This document shows positions 43,175 to 52,501 of a stretch of DNA of 64,000 nt, piece by piece; the first letter of the stretch is position 1, and each line of letters starts with the position of its first letter. The DNA is from Chryseobacterium kimseyorum. GTDB lineage: Bacteria; Bacteroidota; Bacteroidia; Flavobacteriales; Weeksellaceae. Position numbers and translations under genes: made by a program. Location: contig NZ_JAPDHW010000012.1 of NCBI RefSeq assembly GCF_025971945.1, positions 29,917-93,916 of the forward strand, given 5' to 3'. The notes under the pieces were generated by a model that was not told the origin of the DNA, did not search any database, and saw nothing but the letters and a program-made list of their open reading frames with translations.

Positions 43175-46100
43175 TTAACTTTCATATAACCAAACACGCA
43201 ACAGAGACAGCAACTGGTCGATATCCACAGGTTTTGTGATATAATCTGACGCTCCAGCCTGAATACATTTATCACGGTCACCAATCATCGATTTTGCAGT
43301 CACTGCTATGATTGGAAGTCTTCTGAACTTCGGCATCTTTCTGATTTCCTGAATGGTTTCGTAGCCATCCATATTCGGCATCATCATATCCATTAAAACA
43401 ACATCCACATCAGGATGCTCTTTAATTTGTTCCAAAGCCTGAACGCCATCCATCGCAAGTACGACTTCAACTTTATATTTCTCCAAAGCTTTCGTTAAAG
43501 AGAAAATATTGCGGACATCATCATCAGTAATCAGGATTTTCTTGCCGCTTAAAACTTCCGTCAGTGAACCTAAAGTTTTATTTCTAATCGTTTCTACGGA
43601 GCTGTTTTTTTCCTCGACCAAATGTAAAAAAAGACCTACTTCGTCTAAAATTCTCTGATAAGAATGTGCAGTTTTAACAACAATAGAATCTGCGTACTGC
43701 TTGATTTGCAATTCTTCAGAAGTGGATAAATTACGTTCAGTAAAAATAATGATCGGCAGATTTTCTAAACCTTCATAACTTTTAATAGACTCTATGATTT
43801 TATATGCATTTCTTCTGTTCGCTCCAATATCCAAAATAACACAGTCTACACCGTCTGTATTGAAGGCTCTTACACTATCTTCCACATTATCTTCTACCGA
43901 CAGAGAGATATCAAAATTGCTCAGGAAATATGAAAGTGCGCTTGCATGCTTGGCATTTTCTTCAACAATTAAAACTTTCTGCGGAGACTTCTTCAGTGCA
44001 TCTTCAATTTTTTTGAAAACATCTGTCATCTGTTCCATCGCAACAGGTTTGTTGATGAAATCAATAGCTCCTTTCATCAGACTCTCCTTCTTCACATGAA
44101 GTGATGACATCATGTGTACCGGAATCGGTTTCGTCTGAGGATTAGATTTCAATTCATCCATCACTTTCCATCCATCTTTTACTGGAAGCTGAACATCCAG
44201 TAGTATTGCAGCCGGGCGGTACTGCATCGCTGCCGACAGAGCCTGATCACCACGCACAACTACAACACCTTTATAGTTTTGCATTCTGGCAAACTTCAGT
44301 AAAGCTATGGCAAAATTGGTATCGTCCTCAACAATCAAGATCACCTTATCATCCTGCGATATGCTGTGTCGGTCGTCATCTACATCTTCGGGAATTTCCA
44401 GATGCTTGAATGCCGTTTCGATTTCATTTTCCTGATAATCAATAATCTGCTTAATCTCTTCGACATCTTCTAAAATGACATCCACCAGGTTCTGATCAGA
44501 ATTACCCGTTGGAACATTTTGATTTCCTTTTAAACTTTCATTCATTGGAATAATCAGACTGAACTCGCTTCCTTCATTGACTTTGCTCTTCAGATCTAAA
44601 TAACCTCCAAGCAGTTTGGCAATTTCACGGCTGATTGATAACCCTAAACCGGTTCCTCCAAATTTACGTTGCGTAGATCCGTCAGCCTGCTGGAATGCTT
44701 CAAAAATAATCTTCTGCTTATCTTCCGGAATTCCAATTCCTGTATCTTTAACTGAGAAAACAATGAAGTCTTTATTTTTAGTGTCTTTTTTAATGTTTAA
44801 AGCTACACTTCCCTCTTTTGTAAATTTCAAAGCATTAGACAGAAGATTTCTTAAGACTTGGTCCAAACGCAGACGGTCTGTTTCCAAGGTTTTTGCCAGA
44901 TCTTCTTCAATATTGATGTTAAATTCAATTCCTTTTTCGTTAACCAGAGGATTCATTAAATTTTTTAAATCTCTTACAACTTCGTTAATCTCTACATCCT
45001 GATATTCAAGAGACATTTTTCCGGATTCTATCTTGGCTAAATCTAAAATCTCGTCTATCAAAGTTAACAGACTGCTTCCGGAACTCTGAATCACCTTTGC
45101 AGACTCGATCTGATCTTCATTAAGGTTTTCGTCAGGATTTTCAGCCATCAGACGAGATAAAAGTAAAATTGAATTCAGCGGTGTGCGCAATTCGTGCGAC
45201 ATATTTGCCAGGAATTCAGATTTGTACTGTGTGCTTAAAGCCAGTTCCTCAGCTTTTCTCTGAATTTCAATATTCCGTTCAGCGATCAGCTGATTTTTTT
45301 CTTCCAATAATTTTGAACGTTCTTCAAGTTCAGTATTGGTTTGCATTAATTCTTCCTGCTGCACTTTCAGTTCTTCTTCTGAAGCCTGTAATTTTTGAGT
45401 CTGTGCCTCAAGTTCTGTATTCAGATTTTCGAGTTCAGAATGCTGAACCTGCAATTCTTCTGACTGTGCCTGAGTTTCTTCCAGCAAACGCTGTTCTTTC
45501 TCACGACTTTTTGCAGCACGCAACGCAATGGCTACATTTCTTGCACTTTCTACAAAATAATCAATTCTGTCGTGATCGAAGTTTTCATTAGAAGAAACTT
45601 CTAAAACACCCACCGTCAAACGGTCAGACATTACAGGAACCAATAAAATAGCATTGATTTTCACTTTACTGCTTGCAAAAGTAACTGCGAAATCATTTTC
45701 ATCTAAATCATTATACGCTTTCGGCTTTTTCTGTGCAAAAACCTGTCCCACCATGCCTTCACCGGACTCGAAGATCTGCTTCATGCTATTTTCTAAACCG
45801 AACGAGCTGCTCAGCTTCAGTTTTCCGTCATCAAGCAGATAAATGGCGCCGTTTATACAGTTTCCGTAATCAATAAGTTGATTTAGAGCATCGCTGGTAA
45901 CCTGTTTTACCGATTTATTTCCAACTAAAGATTCATTTAATAAAGCTAAACCTTTCTGTCTCCAGTCACTTTTATTTATTTTGTCGAATGATGTTTTAAG
46001 AGACTCTGTCATGTGGTTCAGTGAGTCAACAAGGTCACCCAAGTCTCCATCATACTCATCTGCAACCCTTTGACTGTAATCACCGTTCGAAACTCGGTTT

Positions 46101-46798
46101 GCAACCTGCTGAATAACGTTGACACGTTTTGAAATTTCCAGATCTTTTGCTTTCAGCTGTTTCTCCAGTCGATCTCTGCGAAGTAAATCGTTGCGTAATT
46201 TAACATAGAAAAATATGGTCACCAAAATTGCCGCTAAAGAAGAAAAAATGATAAACCAAACCGTAGTTTTTGAGGAGCTGTCAAGATCTTTATTCTTCTT
46301 TTCGAGACCGTTTTCTTCGAACTGAACAAAGTCCTGAACAAGCAAACGGCATTTATCCATGTACAGTTTGCTCATTTCAATCTGTTCCTGCGTCATCGCA
46401 ATTCCTCTTCTCCTGTTTTCAACAAAAAGTTTAAGGTTTTTAATATTGCCGTCAACATTTTTTTCCAAATCATGAAGACGGGCTAACTGAGAAGGTTCTG
46501 TAATATCAAGAGATTTAGCCTTTTCAATTGACTCGGAATAGGCTTGCAGACTTCGGTTATAAGGATCGAGAAAACTTTCTTTTCCGGTTAACTGGTAACC
46601 ACGGTTTCCGGTTTCGGCATCCAGAAGTGCAATGAGAACATCTTTCACAGCTGTGACCGAACGACGGCTTTTAGAAACACTTTCGCGGTGTTGCATCTGA
46701 TTTTGGATGCTTAAATAGGATGCGACCGAACTCGCAATTAAAATTAATAGAGAAAACCCAATTCCGAACTGGAGGTTTCTTATCACTTTTTTCGGCAT
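43175..46798 (-). CDS. Large hybrid histidine kinase with three receiver domains
   Basis: The 1207-residue protein has two membrane spans (~12-31, ~181-199) around a CHASE3-like sensor, HAMP (~200-260), GAF (~285-430), a long coiled coil (~432-520), HisKA with His535 (NMSHELRTP), and a catalytic domain with DTGIGI and GTGLGLSI. Three receivers follow (phospho-Asp868, Asp990, Asp1137). The second is the most divergent. It autophosphorylates in the membrane and feeds phosphate to its own receivers and probably to the small receivers downstream. It is the second gene of the operon. Confidence 0.93.
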   Translation of the reverse strand: MPKKVIRNLQFGIGFSLLILIASSVASYLSIQNQMQHRESVSKSRRSVTAVKDVLIALLDAETGNRGYQLTGKESFLDPYNRSLQAYSESIEKAKSLDITEPSQLARLHDLEKNVDGNIKNLKLFVENRRRGIAMTQEQIEMSKLYMDKCRLLVQDFVQFEENGLEKKNKDLDSSSKTTVWFIIFSSLAAILVTIFFYVKLRNDLLRRDRLEKQLKAKDLEISKRVNVIQQVANRVSNGDYSQRVADEYDGDLGDLVDSLNHMTESLKTSFDKINKSDWRQKGLALLNESLVGNKSVKQVTSDALNQLIDYGNCINGAIYLLDDGKLKLSSSFGLENSMKQIFESGEGMVGQVFAQKKPKAYNDLDENDFAVTFASSKVKINAILLVPVMSDRLTVGVLEVSSNENFDHDRIDYFVESARNVAIALRAAKSREKEQRLLEETQAQSEELQVQHSELENLNTELEAQTQKLQASEEELKVQQEELMQTNTELEERSKLLEEKNQLIAERNIEIQRKAEELALSTQYKSEFLANMSHELRTPLNSILLLSRLMAENPDENLNEDQIESAKVIQSSGSSLLTLIDEILDLAKIESGKMSLEYQDVEINEVVRDLKNLMNPLVNEKGIEFNINIEEDLAKTLETDRLRLDQVLRNLLSNALKFTKEGSVALNIKKDTKNKDFIVFSVKDTGIGIPEDKQKIIFEAFQQADGSTQRKFGGTGLGLSISREIAKLLGGYLDLKSKVNEGSEFSLIIPMNESLKGNQNVPTGNSDQNLVDVILEDVEEIKQIIDYQENEIETAFKHLEIPEDVDDDRHSISQDDKVILIVEDDTNFAIALLKFARMQNYKGVVVVRGDQALSAAMQYRPAAILLDVQLPVKDGWKVMDELKSNPQTKPIPVHMMSSLHVKKESLMKGAIDFINKPVAMEQMTDVFKKIEDALKKSPQKVLIVEENAKHASALSYFLSNFDISLSVEDNVEDSVRAFNTDGVDCVILDIGANRRNAYKIIESIKSYEGLENLPIIIFTERNLSTSEELQIKQYADSIVVKTAHSYQRILDEVGLFLHLVEEKNSSVETIRNKTLGSLTEVLSGKKILITDDDVRNIFSLTKALEKYKVEVVLAMDGVQALEQIKEHPDVDVVLMDMMMPNMDGYETIQEIRKMPKFRRLPIIAVTAKSMIGDRDKCIQAGASDYITKPVDIDQLLSLLRVWLYES

Positions 46799-46802
46799 AA
46801 AA

Positions 46803-48272
46803 TTAATTTAAAGGTAATGTGAAATAAAATGTAGAACCTTCTTCTACTTTACTCGAGAGACCAATAGTTCCATGGTGTTGCTTGATAATTTCTGAACAGA
46901 TGTAGAGCCCGATTCCCATTCCCTGAAACTGTACTGAAGACTCTTCAACACGGTAAAATTTACGAAAAACCGCGTCCTGCTTGAAATCAGGAATACCAAT
47001 TCCGAAATCGGTAACGCTCACTTTCACTTCGTCGTCGTCAACAAATGTGGTGACAATCACCTGATTATTTTTCGGAGAATATTTGATAGCATTGGTAAGG
47101 AAGTTGATTAAAACCTGTTCTATACGGATCGCATCAAAAGGAATAAGTTGATTGATCTTTCCGATATGGCGGTCTATTTTGACGTTAGGGTTGTCGTCGG
47201 TCTGCAGTATAGTATCAATTGTATTATTGATGAGTTTCTCTAAATCTGCTGGTTTTTTATTGATTTTCAGCTTGCCGTTTTCAATTTTTGATACATCTAA
47301 CAAATCGGTAATCAACGTATTGAGCTTTTCAATCTGATCTAAAGCTTTCGTTACAAAAACTGCTTCACTATTTTCTGTATTCAGTTTAAGTTTTCGATCC
47401 AGCAACTGCATGTAAGCTTTAATACTTGTGAGAGGTGTTTTCAATTCGTGGCTGGCAATACTCAGAAATTCATCCTTTTCTTTTTCCACTTTTTTCTGAT
47501 CTTCAATATCTGTGAAAGTTCCTACCCAGTTTTTCACTTTTTCGTTCTGATAAACGGGCGACATTCTCAACAAATGATATCTGTAATCTCCGGTATTTCT
47601 ATTTTTAATTCTTATTTCTAACTCAAGAGCTTTTCCCTTTTTTCTGCAGCGCTGAAATTCTTCTTCAATATTCAGATCATCGATGTGCGTTTCAGGAAAC
47701 TGATGATCAGATTCAGAGTATTCAAACCATTTCCTGTTGACGAAGTTAACGATTCCATCCTCATTTAAAGTAAATGCAATCTGTGGTAAAGCTTCGAGCA
47801 TCAGATGAAAATGATCAATCTCAGATTTCATTGATACCTGTGCCTCCCGTCTGCCTTTAACCTCTAACTCCAAACTCTGCTGAGTCTTCTTCAAGGCAAG
47901 ATTAGTCTCCTGAATATTGTAGAATGTTTTCACTTTCAACATCAGAATTTCAGGATCGATAGGCTTTGTCACATAATCAATACCTCCGGATTTGTATCCC
48001 TTGGTAATAAATCTTTTGTCTGTATTGACAGCTGATAAAAATATGATAGGAATTTCTTTAGTCTTACTGTATCCTGCAAAGGTTTCGGCAACTTCAAATC
48101 CGTCCATTCCGGGCATCTGAACATCTAAAATAATCAGTGCATAATTATTTTTCAATGCTTTACCCAAAGCTTCTTCTCCTGAACTCGCAGTATCGACTTG
48201 GAAGTCTTTAGACTCTAATAATTTTTTTAGCGAAAAAATATTGTTTTGGTTATCATCAACAATTAAAATCAT
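46803..48272 (-). CDS. Receiver-PAS-histidine kinase
   Basis: The 489-residue soluble kinase starts with a receiver domain (~1-120; VDDNQNN, phospho-Asp in IILDVQMPGMDGF, KPID), a coiled linker, a PAS domain (~155-260; LEALPQIAFTLNEDGIVNFVN), HisKA (SIASHELKTPLTS) and a catalytic domain ending GIGLYICSEIIKQHHG and STFYFTLPLN. The N-terminal receiver suggests control by another kinase in the cascade. It is the first gene of the operon, and the next starts 4 bp after it. No membrane segment is present. Confidence 0.92.
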   Translation of the reverse strand: MILIVDDNQNNIFSLKKLLESKDFQVDTASSGEEALGKALKNNYALIILDVQMPGMDGFEVAETFAGYSKTKEIPIIFLSAVNTDKRFITKGYKSGGIDYVTKPIDPEILMLKVKTFYNIQETNLALKKTQQSLELEVKGRREAQVSMKSEIDHFHLMLEALPQIAFTLNEDGIVNFVNRKWFEYSESDHQFPETHIDDLNIEEEFQRCRKKGKALELEIRIKNRNTGDYRYHLLRMSPVYQNEKVKNWVGTFTDIEDQKKVEKEKDEFLSIASHELKTPLTSIKAYMQLLDRKLKLNTENSEAVFVTKALDQIEKLNTLITDLLDVSKIENGKLKINKKPADLEKLINNTIDTILQTDDNPNVKIDRHIGKINQLIPFDAIRIEQVLINFLTNAIKYSPKNNQVIVTTFVDDDEVKVSVTDFGIGIPDFKQDAVFRKFYRVEESSVQFQGMGIGLYICSEIIKQHHGTIGLSSKVEEGSTFYFTLPLN

Positions 48273-48591
48273 AAGACGTAAAATAATCTGGCAAACAAGT
48301 TACACTTTTATTAAGCTACCAAAAATACTCACAAATTTTCAGAAAACACAGTATTATTTTAGGAATATTAACACCATAAACCTAAACTCATAAAATTAAA
48401 AAATAGATAATAATTTATTTATACATGATCAATCACGAAGCTTCTAATAGCTTTGATACCACAAAAGCAAAATTTCATCATTAATTAATATTTTATGCTA
48501 CTAATCCTTCAATTACGGATTGAGTAAGAAAAACACGTGAAATATTTTTGGCACAGTTGTTCTATCACATTACAAATATAAAAATCGAATC
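48273..48591. other. Non-coding gap between divergent transcripts
   Basis: 319 bases separate the signalling operon (minus) from the small 48592 gene (plus). It is AT-rich with no ORF. A TTGGCAC at 48548-48554 looks like a -24 box, but no GC doublet lies at -12. Confidence 0.45.
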
Positions 48592-48816
48592 ATGACTTAT
48601 CAAGAAGCTGTTCAACACAAAAAAGAATCCGTAGAAAAAGCAGATGAATCTCTGCTGAAATTATATCACATCGTGATAACACCTGCGAACACGGACGAAA
48701 GTTTCAAACACATTGAGGAATTTTCAAAAGATCCTGACGCTTTTGATGATGAGAGTTGCAAAAAATACTGTACTGATGAAGATTATCAGGTGGTAAGTTT
48801 CAAGAAAGAAGCATAG
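48592..48816 (+). CDS. Hypothetical small acidic protein, 74 aa
   Basis: The 74-residue protein is soluble, acidic in its second half, and contains KKYCTDEDYQ with one nearby Cys (DESCKKYC). The opening (TYQEAVQHKKESVEKADESLLKLYHIVITP) is helical and then turns to a short strand pattern. I do not recognise a family. It is well isolated, with its own terminator 27 bp downstream. Confidence 0.65.
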   Translation: MTYQEAVQHKKESVEKADESLLKLYHIVITPANTDESFKHIEEFSKDPDAFDDESCKKYCTDEDYQVVSFKKEA

Positions 48817-48842
48817 AAATTTAGAAATTATTCAACATACAG

Positions 48843-48879
48843 AAAGTCCGTCTCACTAATCGTGAGTCGGACTTTTTTT
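48843..48879 (+). terminator. Strong Rho-independent terminator
   Basis: AAAGTCCG / CGGACTTT stem with an inner CTCAC/GTGAG stem and seven T. It lies 27 bp after the 48592 gene. Confidence 0.92.
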
Positions 48880-49224
48880 GTTTCTGTCAGTTACTACTTT
48901 TGAAAATGTGTCTAGCTCCATTTTCAGTTTTAGAAAAACTGACCATCGAAAAGTTCAATATTTTTACTGACAATCAAACCGGTAATAAAACCATTTTCAA
49001 AAAATAAATTGAAATCATAGAAAATCTTTAAGTATTTTCCATTTACTTTAAACTATCTTGTACTATCCTGCTTGGTTGATTTTTATTTCGAAAAAATATT
49101 ATACATTTAAAAAGTTAAAGACGTAAAGCAAAATAGGAAAGCATTGCCTGAAAAATTGACTATGCAATCGATTAACCTAGTGATAATGTAAGCTGAGTAT
49201 AATATAAAAAAACAAACCAAATCA
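48880..49224. other. Non-coding gap before the fucose operon
   Basis: 345 bases, AT-rich. No ORF or hairpin stands out. It must carry the fucose promoter and operator, but I cannot point to a TAnnTTTG element. Confidence 0.45.
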
Positions 49225-50508
49225 ATGAACAACACCAATTCAGGAAACTCCGTTTCTTCTTCCTCAAAAAAAAGAAATTATGGTTTGCCGCTCATTCTGA
49301 TCACAAGTTTGTTTTTCTTCTGGGGTTTTATTCACAACCTCGATCCTATTCTGATCAAACATTTGCGAAGTGCATTTCAGTTGAATCATTTTCAGGCTTC
49401 GTTAGTAGATTCTGCAGTTTTTGCCGCATACTTTTTACTGGCAATTCCGGCAGGGATGATCATTCAGAAATATGGTTACAAAACAGGAATTCTGGTCGGA
49501 TTATTTTTCTTTGCAGCAGGATGCTTTCTGTTTGTTCCGGCTGCCAATACCGTGAGTTACCCGTTTTTTCTTGGGGCTTTATTTGTTTTATCCTGTGGTC
49601 TGGCCATTTTAGAGACTGCAGCCAATCCGTACATCACCGTTTTGGGACCGCCTGAAAAAGCCACACAGAGACTGAACTTTGCGCAGTCTTTCAACGGTTT
49701 GGCGGCTTCAATTGCTCCAATCGTTGGCGGAATTTTCATCTTGAGCGAAGAGCCAAAATCGCAGGAAGAACTTGCGACGCTCAGTCAGGCAGCAAAATTA
49801 GCGTATATTCAGGCTGAAACTTCGCTGGTTAAAGGACCTTACATTATTTTAGGACTGATTCTTTTATTGGTCATGTTTTTGTTTCTCTTCATCAAACTGC
49901 CTGATGTAACGGAAAACGATGAGAAATCTACAAAGAACTACTTTCAGGTTTTAGGCGTGAAAAATGTAGGATGGGGAGTTTTAGCACAGTTTTTCTACAT
50001 CGGTGCGCAGATTTACATCTTCAGTTTTCTTTTGGTTTTTGCCGAAGATGCTATTGATATGAAAGGTCAGGAAGCTAAATATTACGCTGGTGTAGCAGGA
50101 TTTTTATTTATGGTCGGGCGTTTTGCAGGAACCTTTTTGATGAAATATGTTTCGCCACAAAAACTTTTAAGAGTTTACAGTGTGATCAGCATTGCTCTAA
50201 CGGTTTGGGTCATCTTCGGATCAGGAATTTCAACTTTGTACGCATTGGTTGGCTTGACATTCTTCATGTCCATCATGTTCCCGACGATTTTTGCTTTGGG
50301 AATTGAAGGTGCCGGATCAGATACAAAACCTGCTTCAAGTTTACTGATTATGTCGATTGTAGGTGGTGCAATCATTCCGCCTGTTGCGAGCAAGATTACA
50401 GATATTTCGGGGAATATTCATTTTTCTTATGCAGTTCCGCTCTTATGTTTTGTAATAGTTTTAATGTTTTCTTTAAGATTCAGAAATAAAAAGTCTTCAA
50501 TATTATGA
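49225..50508 (+). CDS. fucP: FucP-type L-fucose/proton symporter
   Basis: The 427-residue major-facilitator protein has about 12 spans. FucP family markers are visible: LITSLFFFWGFIHNLDPILIKHL at the first span, DSAVFAAYFLLAIPAGMI, KYGYKTGI, and the ILETAANPYITVLGP loop. In E. coli this carrier takes up L-fucose with a proton. It is the first gene of a catabolic cluster whose later genes fit L-fucose oxidation. Confidence 0.93.
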   Translation: MNNTNSGNSVSSSSKKRNYGLPLILITSLFFFWGFIHNLDPILIKHLRSAFQLNHFQASLVDSAVFAAYFLLAIPAGMIIQKYGYKTGILVGLFFFAAGCFLFVPAANTVSYPFFLGALFVLSCGLAILETAANPYITVLGPPEKATQRLNFAQSFNGLAASIAPIVGGIFILSEEPKSQEELATLSQAAKLAYIQAETSLVKGPYIILGLILLLVMFLFLFIKLPDVTENDEKSTKNYFQVLGVKNVGWGVLAQFFYIGAQIYIFSFLLVFAEDAIDMKGQEAKYYAGVAGFLFMVGRFAGTFLMKYVSPQKLLRVYSVISIALTVWVIFGSGISTLYALVGLTFFMSIMFPTIFALGIEGAGSDTKPASSLLIMSIVGGAIIPPVASKITDISGNIHFSYAVPLLCFVIVLMFSLRFRNKKSSIL

Positions 50509-50580
50509 ATGAAAAAAAATATCGATGATCTTGGTTAAGTGAAACGCCTTTGTGAAACTAAAAACAATAAGTTGAAAAAA

Positions 50581-50606
50581 ACTTAGAGAACTTTGTGTTC
50601 GAAAAA
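50581..50606 (+). repeat. CTTTGCG-type repeat upstream of a fucose gene (degenerate copy)
   Basis: ACTTAGAGAACTTTGTGTTC followed by GAAAAA, 33 bp before the 50639 start. It resembles the CTTTGCGTT-A(n) copies at 52440 and 55712 but is less conserved. Confidence 0.35.
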
Positions 50607-50638
50607 CCAACACAGCAGACATTCAATTTTAACTAAAA

Positions 50639-52279
50639 ATGAGCAATTTAATTTTAAAAATAAATCCAAAAGACAACGTTTTAGTCGCGCTTCAGGATAT
50701 TCCTGCGGAAACTGAAATTGTCTTCGAAGGAAATACATGCACTACTTTGGAAGCCATCCCTGCCAAACATAAATTTTTTATGTATGATATGAAACAGGGC
50801 GATGAAATTTTCATGTACGGTGTTTTGGTAGGGAAAGTTCAATATGAATTGGCATCAGGAACGAGAATGACGGTGGATAATACAAAGCATGCGGCTGATC
50901 CGTTTTACTACCGTGATGTGGATTATCAATGGACAAAACCTAATGTCTCCAGATTTTTGCATAAAACTTTTAAAGGATATCACCGTTCAAATGGTGATGT
51001 GGGAACGGCCAATTACTGGCTTTTTATTCCGACCGTTTTCTGTGAAAACCGCAATCTTGACATCATAAAAGAATCGCTGTACGACAGTTTGGGATATGCG
51101 GTTGATGCAAAATACAAAGATTACACGCATCAACTGGTAAAAGCGATTTCCCAAGGTGATAATTTGGATGAGCTTGATTTTTCACCATCCAATATTCCCA
51201 CGAAAGAACGAGTTTTTAAAAATGTGGATGGCATTAAATTTCTAAATCACACCGGTGGTTGCGGCGGAACAAGACAGGATTCCGATTCCCTGAGCAAACT
51301 TTTGGCAGCTTACGCAGATCATCCCAATGTGGCAGGAGTAACTTTGTTAAGCCTCGGCTGTCAGCATCTTCAAATCGATAATTTCAAACGGGATTTGTAT
51401 AACCGCAATCCTGATTTTGATAAACCTTTACTCGTTTTCGAACAGCAGAAAGCGGTCAGTGAAGAAACCATGATCAAAAATGCGATTTTTGAAACACTGA
51501 AAGGTCTTCGGGAAATTAATACAATCGAGCGTGAAGATGCACCGATCAACAAACTCTGTGTTGGTGTTAAATGTGGCGGAAGCGATGGTTTCAGCGGCAT
51601 TTCAGCGAATCCGGCGGTCGGACATCTTGCAGATATTCTCTCCGTTTTGGGAGCAAAAGTTTTGCTTGCCGAGTTCCCAGAATTGTGTGGAGCCGAACAG
51701 GAACTGATTGACAGAGCTGTAGATCAGCCCACTGCAGAAAAATTCATCAGGCTGATGACCGAATATGATGAACTGGCGCACGCTGTCGGCTCAGGGTTTT
51801 ACATGAATCCGTCGCCCGGAAACATAAAAGACGGACTTATTACGGATGCCATCAAATCTGCAGGAGCAGCAAAAAAAGGAGGTTCTTCCCCTGTTGTCGA
51901 TGTTTTAGATTATACTGAACCAGCGACTAAACCAGGGTTAAGTTTAGTCTGCACGCCTGGAAACGATGTGGAAGCAACCACGGGAAAAGCCGCTTCTGGA
52001 GCGACTTTGATATTGTTTACAACAGGACTAGGAACACCTACTGGTAATCCGGTTTGTCCCGTGATTAAAGTTGCGACCAATACTGTTTTGGCTACGAAAA
52101 TGTCAGATATTATTGATATTGATACCGGTGCAGTTGTTCGCGGCGAAAAAACCATTCAGGAAATGGGAGAAGATATTTTGGATTTCTGTATTGATGTGGC
52201 AAGTGGAAATATTATTCCTAAAGCGGTGGCGTTGAATCAGGATGATTTTATTCCATGGAAACGAGGGGTAAGTTTATAG
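50639..52279 (+). CDS. UxaA-family dehydratase, probably L-fuconate dehydratase
   Basis: The 546-residue protein has an N-terminal SAF-type domain (~1-90) and the altronate/galactarate dehydratase body: HTGGCGGTRQDS, GCQHLQIDNF, VGVKCGGSDGFSGISANPAVGH, AEFPELCGAEQ, and TTGLGTPTGNPVCPVIKVATNT. UxaA enzymes remove water from hexonates using iron and Cys residues. The pathway context (fuconolactonase, ketodeoxyfuconate dehydrogenase and FAH hydrolase downstream) argues for fuconate, not altronate. Most described fuconate dehydratases belong to the enolase superfamily, so this would be a different enzyme family for the step. Confidence 0.85.
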   Translation: MSNLILKINPKDNVLVALQDIPAETEIVFEGNTCTTLEAIPAKHKFFMYDMKQGDEIFMYGVLVGKVQYELASGTRMTVDNTKHAADPFYYRDVDYQWTKPNVSRFLHKTFKGYHRSNGDVGTANYWLFIPTVFCENRNLDIIKESLYDSLGYAVDAKYKDYTHQLVKAISQGDNLDELDFSPSNIPTKERVFKNVDGIKFLNHTGGCGGTRQDSDSLSKLLAAYADHPNVAGVTLLSLGCQHLQIDNFKRDLYNRNPDFDKPLLVFEQQKAVSEETMIKNAIFETLKGLREINTIEREDAPINKLCVGVKCGGSDGFSGISANPAVGHLADILSVLGAKVLLAEFPELCGAEQELIDRAVDQPTAEKFIRLMTEYDELAHAVGSGFYMNPSPGNIKDGLITDAIKSAGAAKKGGSSPVVDVLDYTEPATKPGLSLVCTPGNDVEATTGKAASGATLILFTTGLGTPTGNPVCPVIKVATNTVLATKMSDIIDIDTGAVVRGEKTIQEMGEDILDFCIDVASGNIIPKAVALNQDDFIPWKRGVSL

Positions 52280-52280
52280 G

Positions 52281-52325
52281 AAAGAGCCAAGTAAAAAGTA
52301 GAAAGAGCCAAGGTAAAAAATGCGC
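52281..52325 (+). repeat. Tandem AAAGAGCCAAG repeat just after a stop codon
   Basis: Two copies of AAAGAGCCAAG (52281-52291, 52302-52312) are separated by TAAAAAGTAG, then GGTAAAAAAT. A related single copy overlaps the pyrB stop (62210-62237). Both lie at a gene 3' end on the coding strand. Confidence 0.6.
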
Positions 52326-52345
52326 TTAACTATTCTTCTCATTTT

Positions 52346-52387
52346 AAGGGGTGGTGAAAAATATTCGATTTTTTGACGGGGTGGTTT
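52346..52387 (+). repeat. Direct repeat GGGGTGGT, 30 bp apart
   Basis: GGGGTGGT occurs at 52348-52355 and 52378-52385. Between them lies AAAAATATTCGATTTTTT, an imperfect palindrome. The whole looks like a dispersed intergenic element. Confidence 0.45.
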
Positions 52388-52439
52388 TTACTGTTAGAAT
52401 TATCATTACTAAAAATATACAGAACGCTATTAAAGAGAA

Positions 52440-52463
52440 TCTTTGCACACTTTGCGTTAAAAC
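52440..52463 (+). repeat. CTTTGCG-type repeat upstream of a fucose gene
   Basis: TCTTTGCACACTTTGCGTTA then AAAC, 38 bp before the 52502 start and in gene orientation. The copy at 55712-55736 is the closest match. Confidence 0.5.
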
Positions 52464-52501
52464 AAAACATAACAACAGAATTTAATAATTAAAATATAAA
52501 A

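Noticed and set aside
48548..48564. Sigma-54 promoter before the 48592 gene
   Set aside because: TTGGCAC fits the -24 box, but at the -12 position there is CT instead of GC, so it is not supported.
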